From Favolaschia claudopus (taxonomy: Eukaryota; Basidiomycota; Agaricomycetes; Agaricales; Mycenaceae), in NCBI GenBank assembly GCA_037176885.1, contig JAWWNJ010000009.1, positions 2,976,001 to 3,040,000 on the forward strand: a DNA stretch of 64,000 bases. The letters run 5' to 3'. The notes under the pieces were generated by a model. That model did not search any database. It was not told the origin of the DNA and saw only the letters and a list, made by a program, of their open reading frames with translations. Positions 51,200 through 62,106 of the stretch are shown here, piece by piece. Numbering within the stretch: the stretch's first letter is position 1; each line of letters opens with the position of its first letter. Both the position numbers and the translations under genes were made by a program.

Positions 51200-52503
51200 T
51201 CAAACAAAATTCGTAGACGGGCTCCCAGCATAGATCGACATCCCTTCTTCCCTCCCAAGCTCTCGCAGACGCGTCAGTACCTCCAGCGGCAAATCCGTCT
51301 TTTTCCACACGATAGTGGAAATGATTTTCACTGAACCCAACGACCCTTCAGTTCCTACACCGCGAGCGACGATTGTATCGAGGACGAGTTTCCAATTCGA
51401 TGATTTGCCAAAGGGTCCGTGAATGAGAAGATGCTGCAACTTCGGCAAGAAATCCTTCGCCTGCATGACACCCAAGAGAGTGATATGATCGCTTTCGAGC
51501 CCATGGAATAGTTCTAGTGTCCTCAACGCAGTGAGCGGGCGGAAGCACGAGTCCAAGAGATCGGTGGAGAGGGGTGACCATTCAAGCGTCCTCGACGGGT
51601 GAGATATCCATATGTAGCGACTGTAGCGAGGACGCGGAACCCGAGGCGGCGAAGAAGGAACTGAGATCTTCGGGGGATATATCGAGATCGGTCAAATGGA
51701 GAGTTTCTAGTGCAGGGAGTCTCAGGCAAGCAGGATCCCCGCGCCACTCGAAAAATGCAGACCAGAGGAAGGCATTCCGAGACGGAGGTGTCGTAGGGAG
51801 GTATGAGTCATTCGGGAGTCTTGCGAATGATCGTTAGCGTACAGGTATCGCACCGAGTCGAAAGTGCATTCCACTAGCGAAGGAGCCGCACTCAGTATCG
51901 CTAAACTGCTGGAGATGAAGTAAAGATCAGGAATGGGGTCGTCTAGGTCTTCATCGTCGACATAGCAAATCTTCAAAGACTGCAATGCTGGAATGGCCCC
52001 TGATCTTGAACAAAGAATAGCTGAGACTCGACCACGATATGCAACGTCAAATGCGCGATCTGCCCGGCAAAATGCTTCAGCCATGGACCCATCGAATTGC
52101 CCACCGATCTCGGCAACGATAAGGAGAGAGGGAGCGCGCGCGCGCGCCCAAGCCAGTCCCAGCATGCTTTGTTAAAATATGGATCCGTGGGTCTGACTTG
52201 TTTTATCTGTATAGAAGCCCATAACGAGGGGCAAGCGACAGCGATTTCGCGCCACAGTTGGCAGACATGTAAAAATTTGAGCGGCTCCTCCGTGAGAACC
52301 AGTGAAGGCGAGTTGGGTGTGCAGTGTATGAAGATCTCGGATGATATTTCGACGGGTAAACGGGCCATTGGGTCGAGTCTAGAATTCAAGGCGCGCCGGG
52401 CGTCACTTCGGCGTTTTTCAAGGGCTTTGAGCACATCGAGTTGGACGTCGATGGCAAAAGAGAGCTCGGCGATATGTTTGTGGATTTCTTCGATGGACTC
52501 CAT
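51200..52503 (-). pseudogene. F-box/LRR-like pseudogene C3 with three frameshifts
   Basis: The ATG at 52503 opens MESIEEIHKHIAELSFAIDV and the F-box core DPMARLPVEISSEIF, then VCQLWREIAVACPSLW, all intact. The frame then shifts three times by single bases. The first shift is near 52000, after QGPF where relatives have QGPFPSLQ. The second is near 51735, where GILL should continue LRLPALETLHLTDLDISP. The third is near 51590, after MDISPVEDA, resuming at EWSPLSTDLL. Each piece on its own matches C1 in order to the end (MSIYAGSPSTNFV). No stop or splice signal explains the shifts. A start-to-F-box product would still be made before the first break. Confidence 0.85.
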
Positions 52504-52830
52504 GTGCGCGGGCGACGTCACCGCGCGTGGTGGACCGAGTCCGTCGGCAGTAGATGGTAGTGAAAGAAGAGGAGGCTGATGGCGCTGATGGCGCGTCAAC
52601 TTCTGATCTCTAGTAATTGATGCCGTACAATCAGAAAATTGATTTTATTGAAGCTTGCAACCTGGACTATGACCTTGGATGAAGAACTCTAAGCAGGGGG
52701 TCCACCTCTTAGTAGCATGTTACTTGGCACTTCACACTTTCCTGAAATTTCCGCTTGATTTCTGAATAGAGTACTGTAGTGGACTGGCTAGTAGTATAGT
52801 ACGTATACGCAAACACTCGGAATTCCTGGT
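52504..52830. other. Short intergenic region
   Basis: The first 100 bp next to C3 is the leader shared with the deleted pseudogene at 22055. Nothing else was recognised. Confidence 0.35.
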
Positions 52831-54003
52831 TCAAGCCTTTTCTGTCGACAGCTTTGGGAGCTTAATCGTGTCGTCTTCTCCTAGCGGAATCCCTCTCACA
52901 ACCACCTTCCGTCTCCGATCCCGCCGCCTTAACAAAATCGCTGCAACAGCCAAAATGCCCACGAAAGCAACTCCTCCGACGACTCCGCCGGCGATGGCGG
53001 CCACATGAACTCGTTTCACCGCGATATCCACCCTATGTAAAATACGCTGAATATCCCTCCCACAAACTCAAAACAAGAGAGAGAAAGCGCATACTTACGT
53101 GTATACAAGGTAATCAAACTCGATAAGGGATACCGGATTTGCTAGACCGGTGACCGTCTGTCTATGGAGCAAGCTGTCGATAGACAGACCGGTCGATCTG
53201 AGTTTGAATTGCCATTACGCGCGAGATACCCCATTTGGTATCTTTGTAAGCAACTTTTTGGCGGAGAGACGTCAATGCCAAACAATGTCACCTCGATTCA
53301 AGAATGTTGTCTGGCCTCAATCCTCTGCTATATTATTCAATTTGAGGCTTCAATACACATTTCCTGTCTAGTAACTGCTAAGTAGGCATTTATTCTTGCC
53401 AAGTTTGCAGAGGAAAATAGGGAACGGACACTGCTGACAAAGATGCCAAATGGGGTATCCCGCGCGTAAAGGGAATTCAAACTCAGATCGACCAGCCTGT
53501 CTATCGACACAAACTCCCCAATGTAAATTTTCGATAGACAGGCTGGAATCGAGCCTACGGATTTGCCGGCGATATCAACAAGGTATGAGCGCCAGAGGGA
53601 ATGGAAGCGTTGCTGTACGCGAGACGGATGATATCACTCGGTTGCGGATCGTTCCAGAGGCTAACATCGTAGCCGTCCAGGTTGAAGATGACCCCTGCGG
53701 TCGCTTCTAGGAATACGTATACTTCGGAGCCTACCAGGACAAAAGTCAGTAATTATAACGAACGAGAAATATATATGACGGACCTGTGAACGAAACGAGG
53801 ATAGGGTGGTTGGTCACAGTGGAGGTCCCGTTCCACGTCTGATTCGTCCACTGGGGTTCACAGGTATTCGGGTCGCAACGGAACGTTGTGTTTGAAGTGT
53901 AGATCACAGCGGGGGATGTATCGTCGAGGGTGTAGTTCGTTAGCTTGGATAGCGCGAAGGTGCACAGGGAGGCGATAACACAGATCGAGAGACTGCGGAG
54001 CAT
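52831..54003 (-). pseudogene. Type I membrane protein gene interrupted by a MITE
   Basis: Exon 1 (54003-53784) encodes a signal peptide (MLRSLSICVIASLCTFALS) and an Asn-glycosylation-rich ectodomain (NYTLDDTSPAVIYTSN, WTNQTWNGT). A GT...AG intron (53783-53731) leads to exon 2 with SEVYVFLEATAGVIFNLDGY and SGAHTLLISPANP, where a 415-bp element is inserted. Beyond it the frame resumes VSLIEFDYLVYT. An intron (53098-53033) and the last exon follow, with one TM helix (VAAIAGGVVGGVAFVGILAV), RRRDRRRK and a short tail. Without the element and one TSD copy, the coding sum is 630 bp, frame intact. It is of the same general class as the protein at 20561. As it stands, a stop (TAG) falls at the first base of the insertion. 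Confidence 0.8.
53143..53557. mobile_element. MITE with long inverted repeats and 9-bp TSD (415 bp)
   Basis: The 9-bp duplication CGGATTTGC lies at 53134-53142 and 53558-53566. The arms are inverted repeats of more than 100 bp with gaps. They share GTCGATAGACAG, GGTCGATCTGAGTTTGAATT, TTACGCGCG and GATACCCCATTTGG. The termini are TAG(A/G)C. TSD length and long arms fit a Mutator-like MITE. There is no coding capacity. It is inserted in an exon of a membrane-protein gene. Confidence 0.88.
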
Positions 54004-56115
54004 GGTTGGATTGCAAGGGCGGCGATTGAGTCAGTGAAGGCAGATTATTCGAGAGGAATATATATACCTGCCAAGCCGTATGATATCTTCCCGCTCCAGA
54101 ATGTCCTCCCTATCAACACCGTACCGAAAGCCGAAGCTTCTTGTTCCGTCTTCCTGGGGAAATATGCTGTATTACGCTTTGAAATAGGTTCCTGCCATGG
54201 GGTACGACCTCGATATGAGCTAAAGGCTCGTCGATATAGATCCGAGACTGGAAATACAAGCCAATGACAGCTGAATGGGTGGCTCTTGCTGGCATTTTGG
54301 ATGCTGTATTCGCGAGGATAACGGAGACAAGTCGGATTGATTGTGTTAGCGCTTGAATGTGCCAAATGTTAGGAACACAGATAGTACTTGCGGAGCCGAG
54401 GACGATAAGAATAGATTTCCCGCTGTAAGGTTTGCCTGGTCACAGACGAGACAAAGATGGAAGCGCGACGCAGACTATAGAGTCGAGACCATGTACTTAG
54501 AGAGCGATGTAGTTCGGCCATGAAGTAATCAGACGTATGGCGATAAGACTGAGACAGCCTGAGGGAGACAGAGACGAGACCGAGACCGAGACCAACGACT
54601 GGCTGTTTTGACACTGTCTGCCCGATCTCAGCTGTATGCTAAGCACCGAAAAGACCAACACATTCCGAATCACGACACACAGTGCGTACAGACAAGACTT
54701 CTCGAACCGTGAACGAGAGAATACGTGGAGGAGACCAGGGGCGAACAGCACATCCAGCGGCAGGAAGCTGAGTGCATATATAGATAACCGTGACACTAGC
54801 CGACGAGCTAAGTTATAGAGCAATTACAGAGCTCGAGAGAATGCTAGGTAGTAGGCGTTACGGTCGCACTGAGAGCAAGACTCGAGCAAAAAATGTCCAA
54901 CGCAAGCGAGAAAGCCGTAGGTATTGGGATTTGAGTTCGCTGGTAGGTAGCAGGTCTTTGAGGTACCGAGGCACGTCGACGGTGGCTCTTCGACGTCGCA
55001 GGCGATGAGCAGGAGTCTGTTGGCCTGAGAAAAACTCTCGTGAACTCAGATCCATCGGCGCATCGGCCGGATCGGGAATTCGGACCTTAAAGTTCAACAG
55101 CAAGTTCAACAATCGTTCAACCAACTATTTCGTGAAATCGGACTCTTGTTGGACTCCTCCAAGCCTTAAAGTCACAGCCAGGTGTGTACTATATTAAAGA
55201 TGTACTACATAAAGAGGTTAGAACCATTTCCCTCGTCTAATATATAGAATCGATATACAATTTTTTGTTGGATCGACGACGTCGCCGCTCGGTCCGCTCA
55301 GAAGGCCGTCGTTGAATCTTAACGCCCACAAACAATTTGAAAGTGAAAGAGGAATTACTCAGTTCAAATTGAGCCCAAAAAAACTTACTTAACGCGAGGT
55401 TAAAAAGCGAACAAAGTACCCACTGTCTACCACACCCGCCGCGTCAGAACCCGACCTTAACGTCTTGGATTGACTACATACGGGCATCGTAGGCACGAGG
55501 CATCAGTTCAACATCAAACGAACAGGACTTCACTGGAATCTTGTACCTTGTTCGGCTCCAAGACTCGAATTACTCAAAGTTGAATAAATAAGGAATCTAG
55601 ACGAAAGAGCAAAAAGCATACCCCAGCCGAACGAATCGGAGCAACCGCGCCAGAAGTACGATGCTTGGACGCCGCCACTACTGCGAGGGTACGCGGTAGT
55701 GACGGCCGCCACTGCGTAATAAACACCAAAGTATTTTACTTACCAGTGGCGGAGTCCGCACCGCAGCACCTGGCTACATGCTGGCGACGATCGCAAGGCC
55801 AGAGCGATGGCAGTTTTTTTGCGTTCGGTAGAGGTGAGCGGAATTTTGTACCTTGTGCGAGGCGACTCGGTTATCGATCGAAGGTTGATGTTTTTCTTTC
55901 ACGTGAAATTCACGTCTCAGTAGGTTGAAAAACTTGGAAATCGTGCGACAGTAACTATCCAAGTGAACCTGAGCACTGTACACGAATTCGTCCATCCAAA
56001 GAACTTTACAACTCGTATAATCTGACTTCAGCCTGAGATCTAGACTGACAGTTGACAACTTCACAAACAACGCGCTGTAATTATAACAACGACTTGACTT
56101 TCGACAACTACCTAT
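54004..56115. other. Intergenic region, no supportable gene
   Basis: Frames are all below about 110 codons. The second copy of the dispersed repeat lies at about 54860-55195 on the minus strand. From 55200 to 56115 only scattered short frames occur. It holds the upstream region of the membrane-protein gene and the downstream region of the dehydrogenase. Confidence 0.35.
54860..55195 (-). repeat. Dispersed repeat, copy 2
   Basis: It is the inverted counterpart of 31743-32070. On the minus strand it reads VRIPDPADAPMD where copy 1 reads VRIPESAEAPMD, which suggests the repeat may once have been coding. Confidence 0.6.
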
Positions 56116-57631
56116 TTAGAACGTAAACTTCTCCCCCAACAATTCCTCCGTAGCGTCCCACAATTTCTTAGCCATCTCCTGCAAAATCACATTAATCACA
56201 AATGACAAAGGAAAAAGGAGACACAGGAAATTTAAATACAACGAAAAAATACCCACGGGATCGCTGCTATGAGGGGCAACCTGATCGTTCGCGACGACAC
56301 AGTCGACGAGGTAGGAGCCAGGTTGGTCTGTGCACAAAGAAACCATGTATAAGATTCAAGTAAAGATCGAGGAAATCGAACTGACCTTCAATCCGTGGGT
56401 CGAACGCCGCGACGACGGTTCTATCACCGTCAACATCGTTAGTGAGCGATGATTTTTCATCGAGAGAGGAAGATGATCTCACGTAGCGGCGCCTTGAGCC
56501 ATATTCTTGAACGGGAACTGTGTGTCGTTGGGGGTGCCGTCTTCCTTGAGTGCGCCTGTGGGTCAAAAGTTCAGTTGGGCAGTGTAAATGAAATGAGTAA
56601 TCCAAATGGACGTACCGATGCTTTTCATGAAAGTCTGATTCTCCGGCTTCTGCATCAAATTCGTATATATCGCTACAAAAGTCGCGTTCGTTCATCAGCC
56701 ATCGAACGAGCCTCCAAAAGCACAGAGGAAAAGGAAAAAAGCCGCGTACCTCCAGGATGCAAACTAAACCCAATCACCCTCCCCCCACTCCTCCTCCCCA
56801 CCTCCGCCGCAAAAAGAATACACGCACTCTTCGCCTGGAAATACCCGCTCTGATTAGTATACTTCTCCGCCGTGGGGTGCGCGAGGAAGTCAAGGTCGAC
56901 GCCTGTGCCGTGCGCGTGGCCGATGCTCGAGATCGTTACGACACGGGGGGTGTATTTGGAGGACGAAGCTGAGAGGAGCTTTGGCGCGAGGAGCTTGGTG
57001 AGGAGGAAGGGCCCGATGTGGGCTGTGGAGAGTTGGGATTCGAAGCCGTCGGGGGTGAGTTGGAAAGGCCCGCCTCCGTGTGCTGCGTTGTGGATTAAAA
57101 CCTAAGGTGAACGGTGGTCTTAGCAAAGAGAATGGAAGGTGAAGAGACGGAATGAATAAATTGCAAGCGAGAAGACGTACATGGAGTGGCTCAGGATACG
57201 CATTGACTTCTGCTGCGGCATTGCGCACGGAAGCGAGCGAACACAGATCGAGGATGAGGGGGCGGATGTTTGCAGAAGGAACGGATTTTTTGATGGCGTC
57301 TTCGGAGAGTTTCAATCTAGAAATTAAAAGAATGCTAAATATCGAACAAGTGGGGAACAAGACGAGGAAAGATACACACCTCTCGGCATTATACCCCGTA
57401 ATAATAACAAGGTTGGCGTACTTTGCGATTGCGCGAGCAGTTTCGAAACCGATTCCGTTCAAGGAGGTGCCGGTAATCAAGACTGAAAACGAAGAAAATC
57501 ATAATAATAATGAAAATGTGACTATTGAATAGGAGGAATAAGCACCCACCGTTCTTATCCTTGACCTGGTCCGCAAACGCCTGGAGGACTTCTTCGGCGG
57601 TGGTGGTGGCGGTGAAGGTGGGGAGGGACAT
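56116..57631 (-). CDS. Short-chain dehydrogenase/reductase, nine exons
   Basis: I place exons at 57631-57550, 57482-57380, 57316-57181, 57101-56750, 56672-56616, 56555-56483, 56420-56386, 56327-56257 and 56178-56116. The sum is 972 bp, about 323 residues, with frame kept at each junction. The Rossmann NAD(P)-binding motif is VLITGTSLNGIGFETARAIA (TGxxxGIG). Next come the LDLCSLASVR strand, HNAAHGGG (in place of NNAG), RVVTISSIGHAHG with the catalytic Ser region, and GYFQAKSA giving the YxxxK catalytic pair. The later FSLHPGAIYTNL is the usual cofactor-binding PG motif. The protein resembles the retinol-dehydrogenase/WWOX-like SDR branch common in fungi. Substrate is not predictable. It has a 26-residue leader before the Rossmann fold (MSLPTFTATTTAEEVLQAFA). 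Confidence 0.9.
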
Positions 57632-58391
57632 GGCAGTAGGTAGGTATAGCGCGAAGATCGTTAGTTGGATAATTTATTTGTCGAGAGAGCTGGGAAGGAC
57701 GGTGGGATGGGAGGGAAGGGACAGCGCAGTCTTTATATATTCATGGAGGAGTTGGTGAGTACGTACGTACGCACACGAAACAGAATGAGCATGTCGGGGG
57801 ATGAATTGAAAAACCTGCTTAGATATCGATGAATTCACACGAAGTGAGAAATAGCTCCTCGCGTACCTGGGAGCCTTGCTCGAGGATCGTCCCCGCGCCG
57901 CTCGACGCGTCACCCGCTGACGCGAATATCGTTTGTCCCTCTCTTGTCTCGTCCGATTCTCCTGCCTCGACGCTATTCGGAATTCCGAGTAGGCCAAGTT
58001 CCTGGTTTGATCGATTTGATTAGACGTTGCTATTCGGAATTCCGAACAGGCAGACTGGCGTGGACGAGGATTGAATTCGAACCCAATGCCATCGCGGCAG
58101 CATGTCTCCGCGCAAGTCAAAGACGGGTTGTATCCACAAATTGCTTTTGTAACGTGAGGTCTTGATGCCTGTTTCGCCGGCGTGAGATATCCCTCAAACC
58201 TGCAGCTGGACGAGGACCATTATCTCAAGTATTGCCGGGCATACGATACGCTAAAAGCTACTCACAAAGGCCGTTCATACACTACACATAGCTCCTACTG
58301 CAAGCGCACCACTCGTCCCAGTCAATCACCCACGATCGTCATGAAGTCGCGCATCTCCCACCGACGAGGGCGGATTGAAGGAAACATCCAC
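57632..58391. other. Upstream region of the dehydrogenase gene
   Basis: No gene is seen. It contains two copies of GCTATTCGGAATTCCGA 57 bp apart (listed separately). It lies between the minus-strand acyltransferase 3-prime end and the dehydrogenase start. Confidence 0.4.
57972..58045. promoter_or_regulatory. Duplicated CGG-N4-CCG palindromes upstream of the dehydrogenase
   Basis: GCTATTCGGAATTCCGA occurs at 57972-57988 and 58029-58045, each with the palindrome CGGAATTCCG. Inverted CGG triplets are the classic target of fungal Zn2Cys6 regulators. The sites lie about 345-415 bp upstream of the dehydrogenase ATG. Function is inferred. Confidence 0.4.
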
Positions 58392-60259
58392 TCAAACACC
58401 AACAAAATCACCCCAAATCCTCCTAACCCTCTCCGCCTCCCCCGCCCCACACATCTTCCCCACCCAAACCACCTCCTCATCCTCCATCAACACCGTCCCC
58501 ACCTGCCTCCTCGGCACCGGCGTACTCGTGTTGGAGGAGGCGTACCAGTGTACAAACGCGACTTTCACTTTCTTCTTGGAGTCCGTTCGAGAACTCAAGG
58601 CTGTTTCCCCGACATCGGCATCGACACCATCCACCACCCCACCCCCAAAATCCAATCCACCAAACCCCGCCGCCCGCCAATTACTCAGATTCAAACACTC
58701 GCCGTCCGGCGGACAGGGCAAGATCTGCGCCGTCTTGATCTTCTGCGCGTTGGCTTTGGTCGAGAGCCAGGCGACGTCGTGCAGGATGTTCGCGGCCCAG
58801 TTCCTTCGACCTGCGTCTACGTCATGTCGATTATCCCCCTCCACGTCGGAATGCGAATAGCCGCCCGCCCCAGTATACCCCAAAATCGCCCTCCGCACCC
58901 TCACCGCGACCTCCCCCACGCTCATCCTTTGGAGGGCAGACACGGGCGCGGTGAGCGCGGGGAAGTTGCACCATGCGTTGTTGATGTAGGTGTTTGGGAG
59001 GGGGAGTGGGTCTGGGGAGGAGGAGGCGGCGGGATCGGATGGGGAGCTACACGAGGGCGAGAAGATCCTTAACGGCCGCAAATCCTTCGCCATGTGAACG
59101 TGCAGCGGCGTCGTATCGGTGGGGGCTCGGTGGGCGTGTAGGAGCTGCAGAGCAAGAGTCAGAAAGAGAAGAGGTGGACGAGGAGGAGAGGCAAAACGCA
59201 CCTTCACCCACCACGCAACAAGCACGTCGGAGCTCCCTACCCAATCCCTCTCCTTCTCCCTCTGTTCCGATCCCCCTCCGCCGCTCGTTTGCCCCGACAA
59301 GTCATCCATAACCCCCGCCTTCACCCCCCTCAACCACGCCTTCGGCACACGTACATACAACATAACGTCTCTTGGATCACATAGCTGGCTGTACACCATC
59401 CGCGCGAGGAATGTGAAGGTGCCGCGAAGGGTGGTGGGAAACCACCCGCGCGCGAGGCGAAGCTCCTCTCCCTCCCCTTCGTCAACCGCATCCCGGTGCT
59501 GACGAGCGGCGTCACCCTCACCGAACGGCACCAAATCCCACGGCATCCCCTCCACGCTCCCTACACCCCTCGCCCAATCACCACCGTCGCTGTGATTCAG
59601 TACATGTGTCCATGCACGGAGGAGGACCCCGATGCCGACACCGTCGAAGGCGATGTGTGGCATGGTGACGCCGATGAGGGTGAGGTTGTCGTCGGCGGGG
59701 TAGAGGGAGAGGTGGATGTGGAGGAGGGGGACGTGCGGGTGGAGGAATGCGGAGAGCGTTTGCGGGCAGGTAGGGGAGCGGAGGAGGGTGGCGAGGGATG
59801 GCGGTGGGGTGATTACGAGCGAAGGTTTGGATGTGGACGAGGGTGTGGAGGAGGGGAGAACGGTATCGCGGTGGGGGCAGGGATCTGTATGACGCTCGAC
59901 GGTGAAGGAAGCGGCTGGCGTCTCGGCGTCGAATTTATCGGGGATTTGGAATTCGTAGGCCTTGAAGGAGGAGGCGCGGTGAGTACATGAAGAACACGGA
60001 AACAAATACACCGATAACTCACACCGTTCCTGAACGCCAGCCTCGCACCCGCCCTCGGAAACTTGCGCTCGATCAACATCAGCAGCGACTCTTTCAGCTT
60101 TTGCGGGTCTAGTTGGGCGGGGACGACAAGACCGACAGTGTACACCCATTCTTGAGCTACGTTAAGGTCAAGAATTGAGCAGGGGACGACACGAGTTCCG
60201 GGCGGCGCGGGTGTTGGGGGTGAGGGATTCGAAGGGGAGGAAAATAGCCAGGAGAGCAT
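58392..60259 (-). CDS. BAHD/HXXXD-type acyltransferase-like protein
   Basis: Exon 1 is 60259-60024. A GTGAGT...TTCAAG intron (60023-59961) joins RNG to AYEFQIPDKFDAE, and exon 2 runs on. A second, in-frame intron at 59201-59145 (GTGCGT...CTGCAG, 57 bp) is likely, because it removes a hydrophobic insert and joins WWVK to LLHAHRAPTDTTPLH. The catalytic HxxxD motif is present as PHIAFDGVGIG, followed by LLRAWTHVL. The second half has a LDFGGG motif in the place of the DFGWG structural motif, and AFVHWYASSN. Domain order and motif spacing fit the BAHD / fungal O-acyltransferase superfamily, which uses acyl-CoA donors to modify hydroxyl or amine groups of secondary metabolites. The acceptor is unknown. 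It is about 580-600 residues, somewhat longer than typical (430-500), with Ser/Pro/Gly-rich inserts. It lies near an SDR gene, which is suggestive but not a recognisable cluster. Confidence 0.82.
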
Positions 60260-60864
60260 TTTTTGAGACGAGGCTGCATAAGAATGAGTGCAGCGGTGTC
60301 CTCCGTCGCTTGCTAATTATGTGGATGCGGGTTTTGAAGTGGATCAGTGTCGAGCGCAGCGTTGACCCTGTCAGCGGAGGCCGCTCAGTGTATAATCTAG
60401 GACCGGATCTGTTTCCACGGGGTTCTTCGTCGCGAGCGGCTTGCGACGCTGCAGCGCACCGTTTGCAGGGAGGCAGACGTGTCTGTCATCAGCGTTGCCA
60501 TCAACGGCCATGAGCGATGGTCACATCTCATCACGGTCGGAGTCACGCTGGATCTGCTTACTCTTCGATTTCAGGCTGCAAGCAGCTTCGGGACCCTCAA
60601 TTTCTGCTCTCGTCGAATATACTGGATTCTGGGGCGTTATTTCGAACGATAGCAATATTCCCTCACAATGGTTTTACCGTGTTTTGCTTGTGTTTTGAAT
60701 TTTCAAGTTGTCAACCAATTTTCAGAGCCAGTCAAGTATATACTACTCGATATACTTATAAACCCTGAGAATTGTCGCTGCTATAGCATACATCTTTGAG
60801 GATTGTGAAGGTTGCCCGCGCTCATCATCATGCCATTGGAAATTTGGAATGCACAGAATAATTG
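60260..60864. other. Short intergenic region
   Basis: It holds the promoter of the acyltransferase and the 3-prime end of the Sho1-like gene. No further feature was seen. Confidence 0.35.
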
Positions 60865-62106
60865 TTAGCCATTGAGAACCATGAAATAGTTGGATGGTGC
60901 GGCTGAACCAAATCAAGTCAGACCGTTAGAACTCGTTAGTAAGATAATGAACTCACATCCAACAGCCCCATCGACTTTCCTCACATTCCACCACTTCTTC
61001 CCGTCCTTCTCCGCACTATGCAAAATATCACCCTTTTTGAAACTAATTTCGGACGGACTGCGCGGAATCCCTGCATCGCACCCAAATCAATCAACAATTC
61101 CGAAATAATAAAATCAAAGAGGAAAGAGGATTTGGAACGACGTACAATCACCCTTGGCACGCACACGAAACGGGTAAAGCTCCTCCGAGTCCCGCTGCGA
61201 GCCCGTCCGAGCTTCAGATGTACCTCTCTCCGTCTGGTCGTAGATCGTCGACAGATGCCGCGGCTCCTCGACATACACCACCGCGCGCCGATTTTTCGCT
61301 GCCACAGGCGGGGGTGGGAAGCTGTGCGTGCGGGGGGTTACAGTAACACTATCCGGACGCGCAACCCCACCCTCCAAGTCCATAGTAGCTGTCAGGTCTT
61401 CGAGACTTTCTACAATTCTATGTCGCCCCATCGGCGTCCAATTTGCGCTGATCTCGGGACTTGGATGGCCGTTTTGCCTTTGGTCAGGTGCGGCCTTTGC
61501 CTGGTCTGGCGATGGCAATAGCTCGGACTCGATGAATTTCCCCGAAGAAACCCTGTTAGATGGCGTTCTCCCAGCATTAGACGCCTGACGTTCTTTATCT
61601 TCAACTTGACTGTCGGTGTGGGCGTTCCTCGAGCCGATCGTCATCGAATCCACGAGTCGCGCAAATGGCGTATGCGGTTCCGCGCTGAAGCAGATAGTCC
61701 ACATAAGGTCGATAACGGCGAGAATAAGCCATCCTGCAGCCATCGCCCTGCGCGCAGGCTGCGCGGCAAAGATGCTCATATCCACACCAAATACAGCGAA
61801 AATTGATGCCATAGAGCTGAACAGACAGATTTGGAGGCGATACGTGCTCGGTTCGTCGCGCAGGAGGATGGCAGTCACGCCGATAATGAGGAGTAGCTGG
61901 AGGAATACGGCGAACCACATTACGCCGACAGCTTGATGCCCATCTTGAAATGCACCCGGAGTCGTTATCAAATGAATGTGAATGAACGATTGAAGGCGTA
62001 CCGATTTGGTAACTGCGATCTGTGCTGCGAATGCGACTACCCATGCTGCCTGAGAAATCATGAATGGATTAAAGGTAGCGAAAACCGAATACAATGGGCT
62101 GAACAC
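60865..62106 (-). CDS. SHO1: Sho1-like osmosensor (four TM segments plus SH3)
   Basis: Three 3-prime exons are placed at 62106-61146, 61070-60957 and 60902-60865, joined by introns at 61145-61071 and 60956-60903. The sum is 1,113 bp. Four TM segments come first: FMISQAAWVVAFAAQIAV, VMWFAVFLQLLLIIGVTAIL, ICLFSSMASIFAVFGVDMSI and AAGWLILAVIDLMWTICFSA. A long hydrophilic linker rich in Ser and Pro follows, then a C-terminal SH3 domain: ELYPFRVRAKGD, SEISFKKGDILHSAEKDGKK, WWNVRKVDGAVG and SAPSNYF. The APSNYF end is the SH3 hallmark. This arrangement is that of Sho1, the plasma-membrane adaptor of the HOG osmostress MAPK pathway, which binds Pbs2 by its SH3. The linker just before TM2 (VRLQSFIHIHLITTPGAF) may be an unresolved intron. 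The 5-prime end is not fixed: the open frame begins at GTG 62106, the first in-frame ATG is 62061, and an upstream exon is possible. Confidence 0.85.

Noticed and set aside
53143..53557. The MITE as a working new intron
   Set aside because: Splice-like sites exist at its edges, but using them leaves the downstream frame off by one. It is kept only as a question in the findings.
61975..62032. A clean intron between TM1 and TM2 of the Sho1-like protein
   Set aside because: The GTACGC...TTTCAAG pair would bring a stop into frame. The segment is left as coding with a caution.
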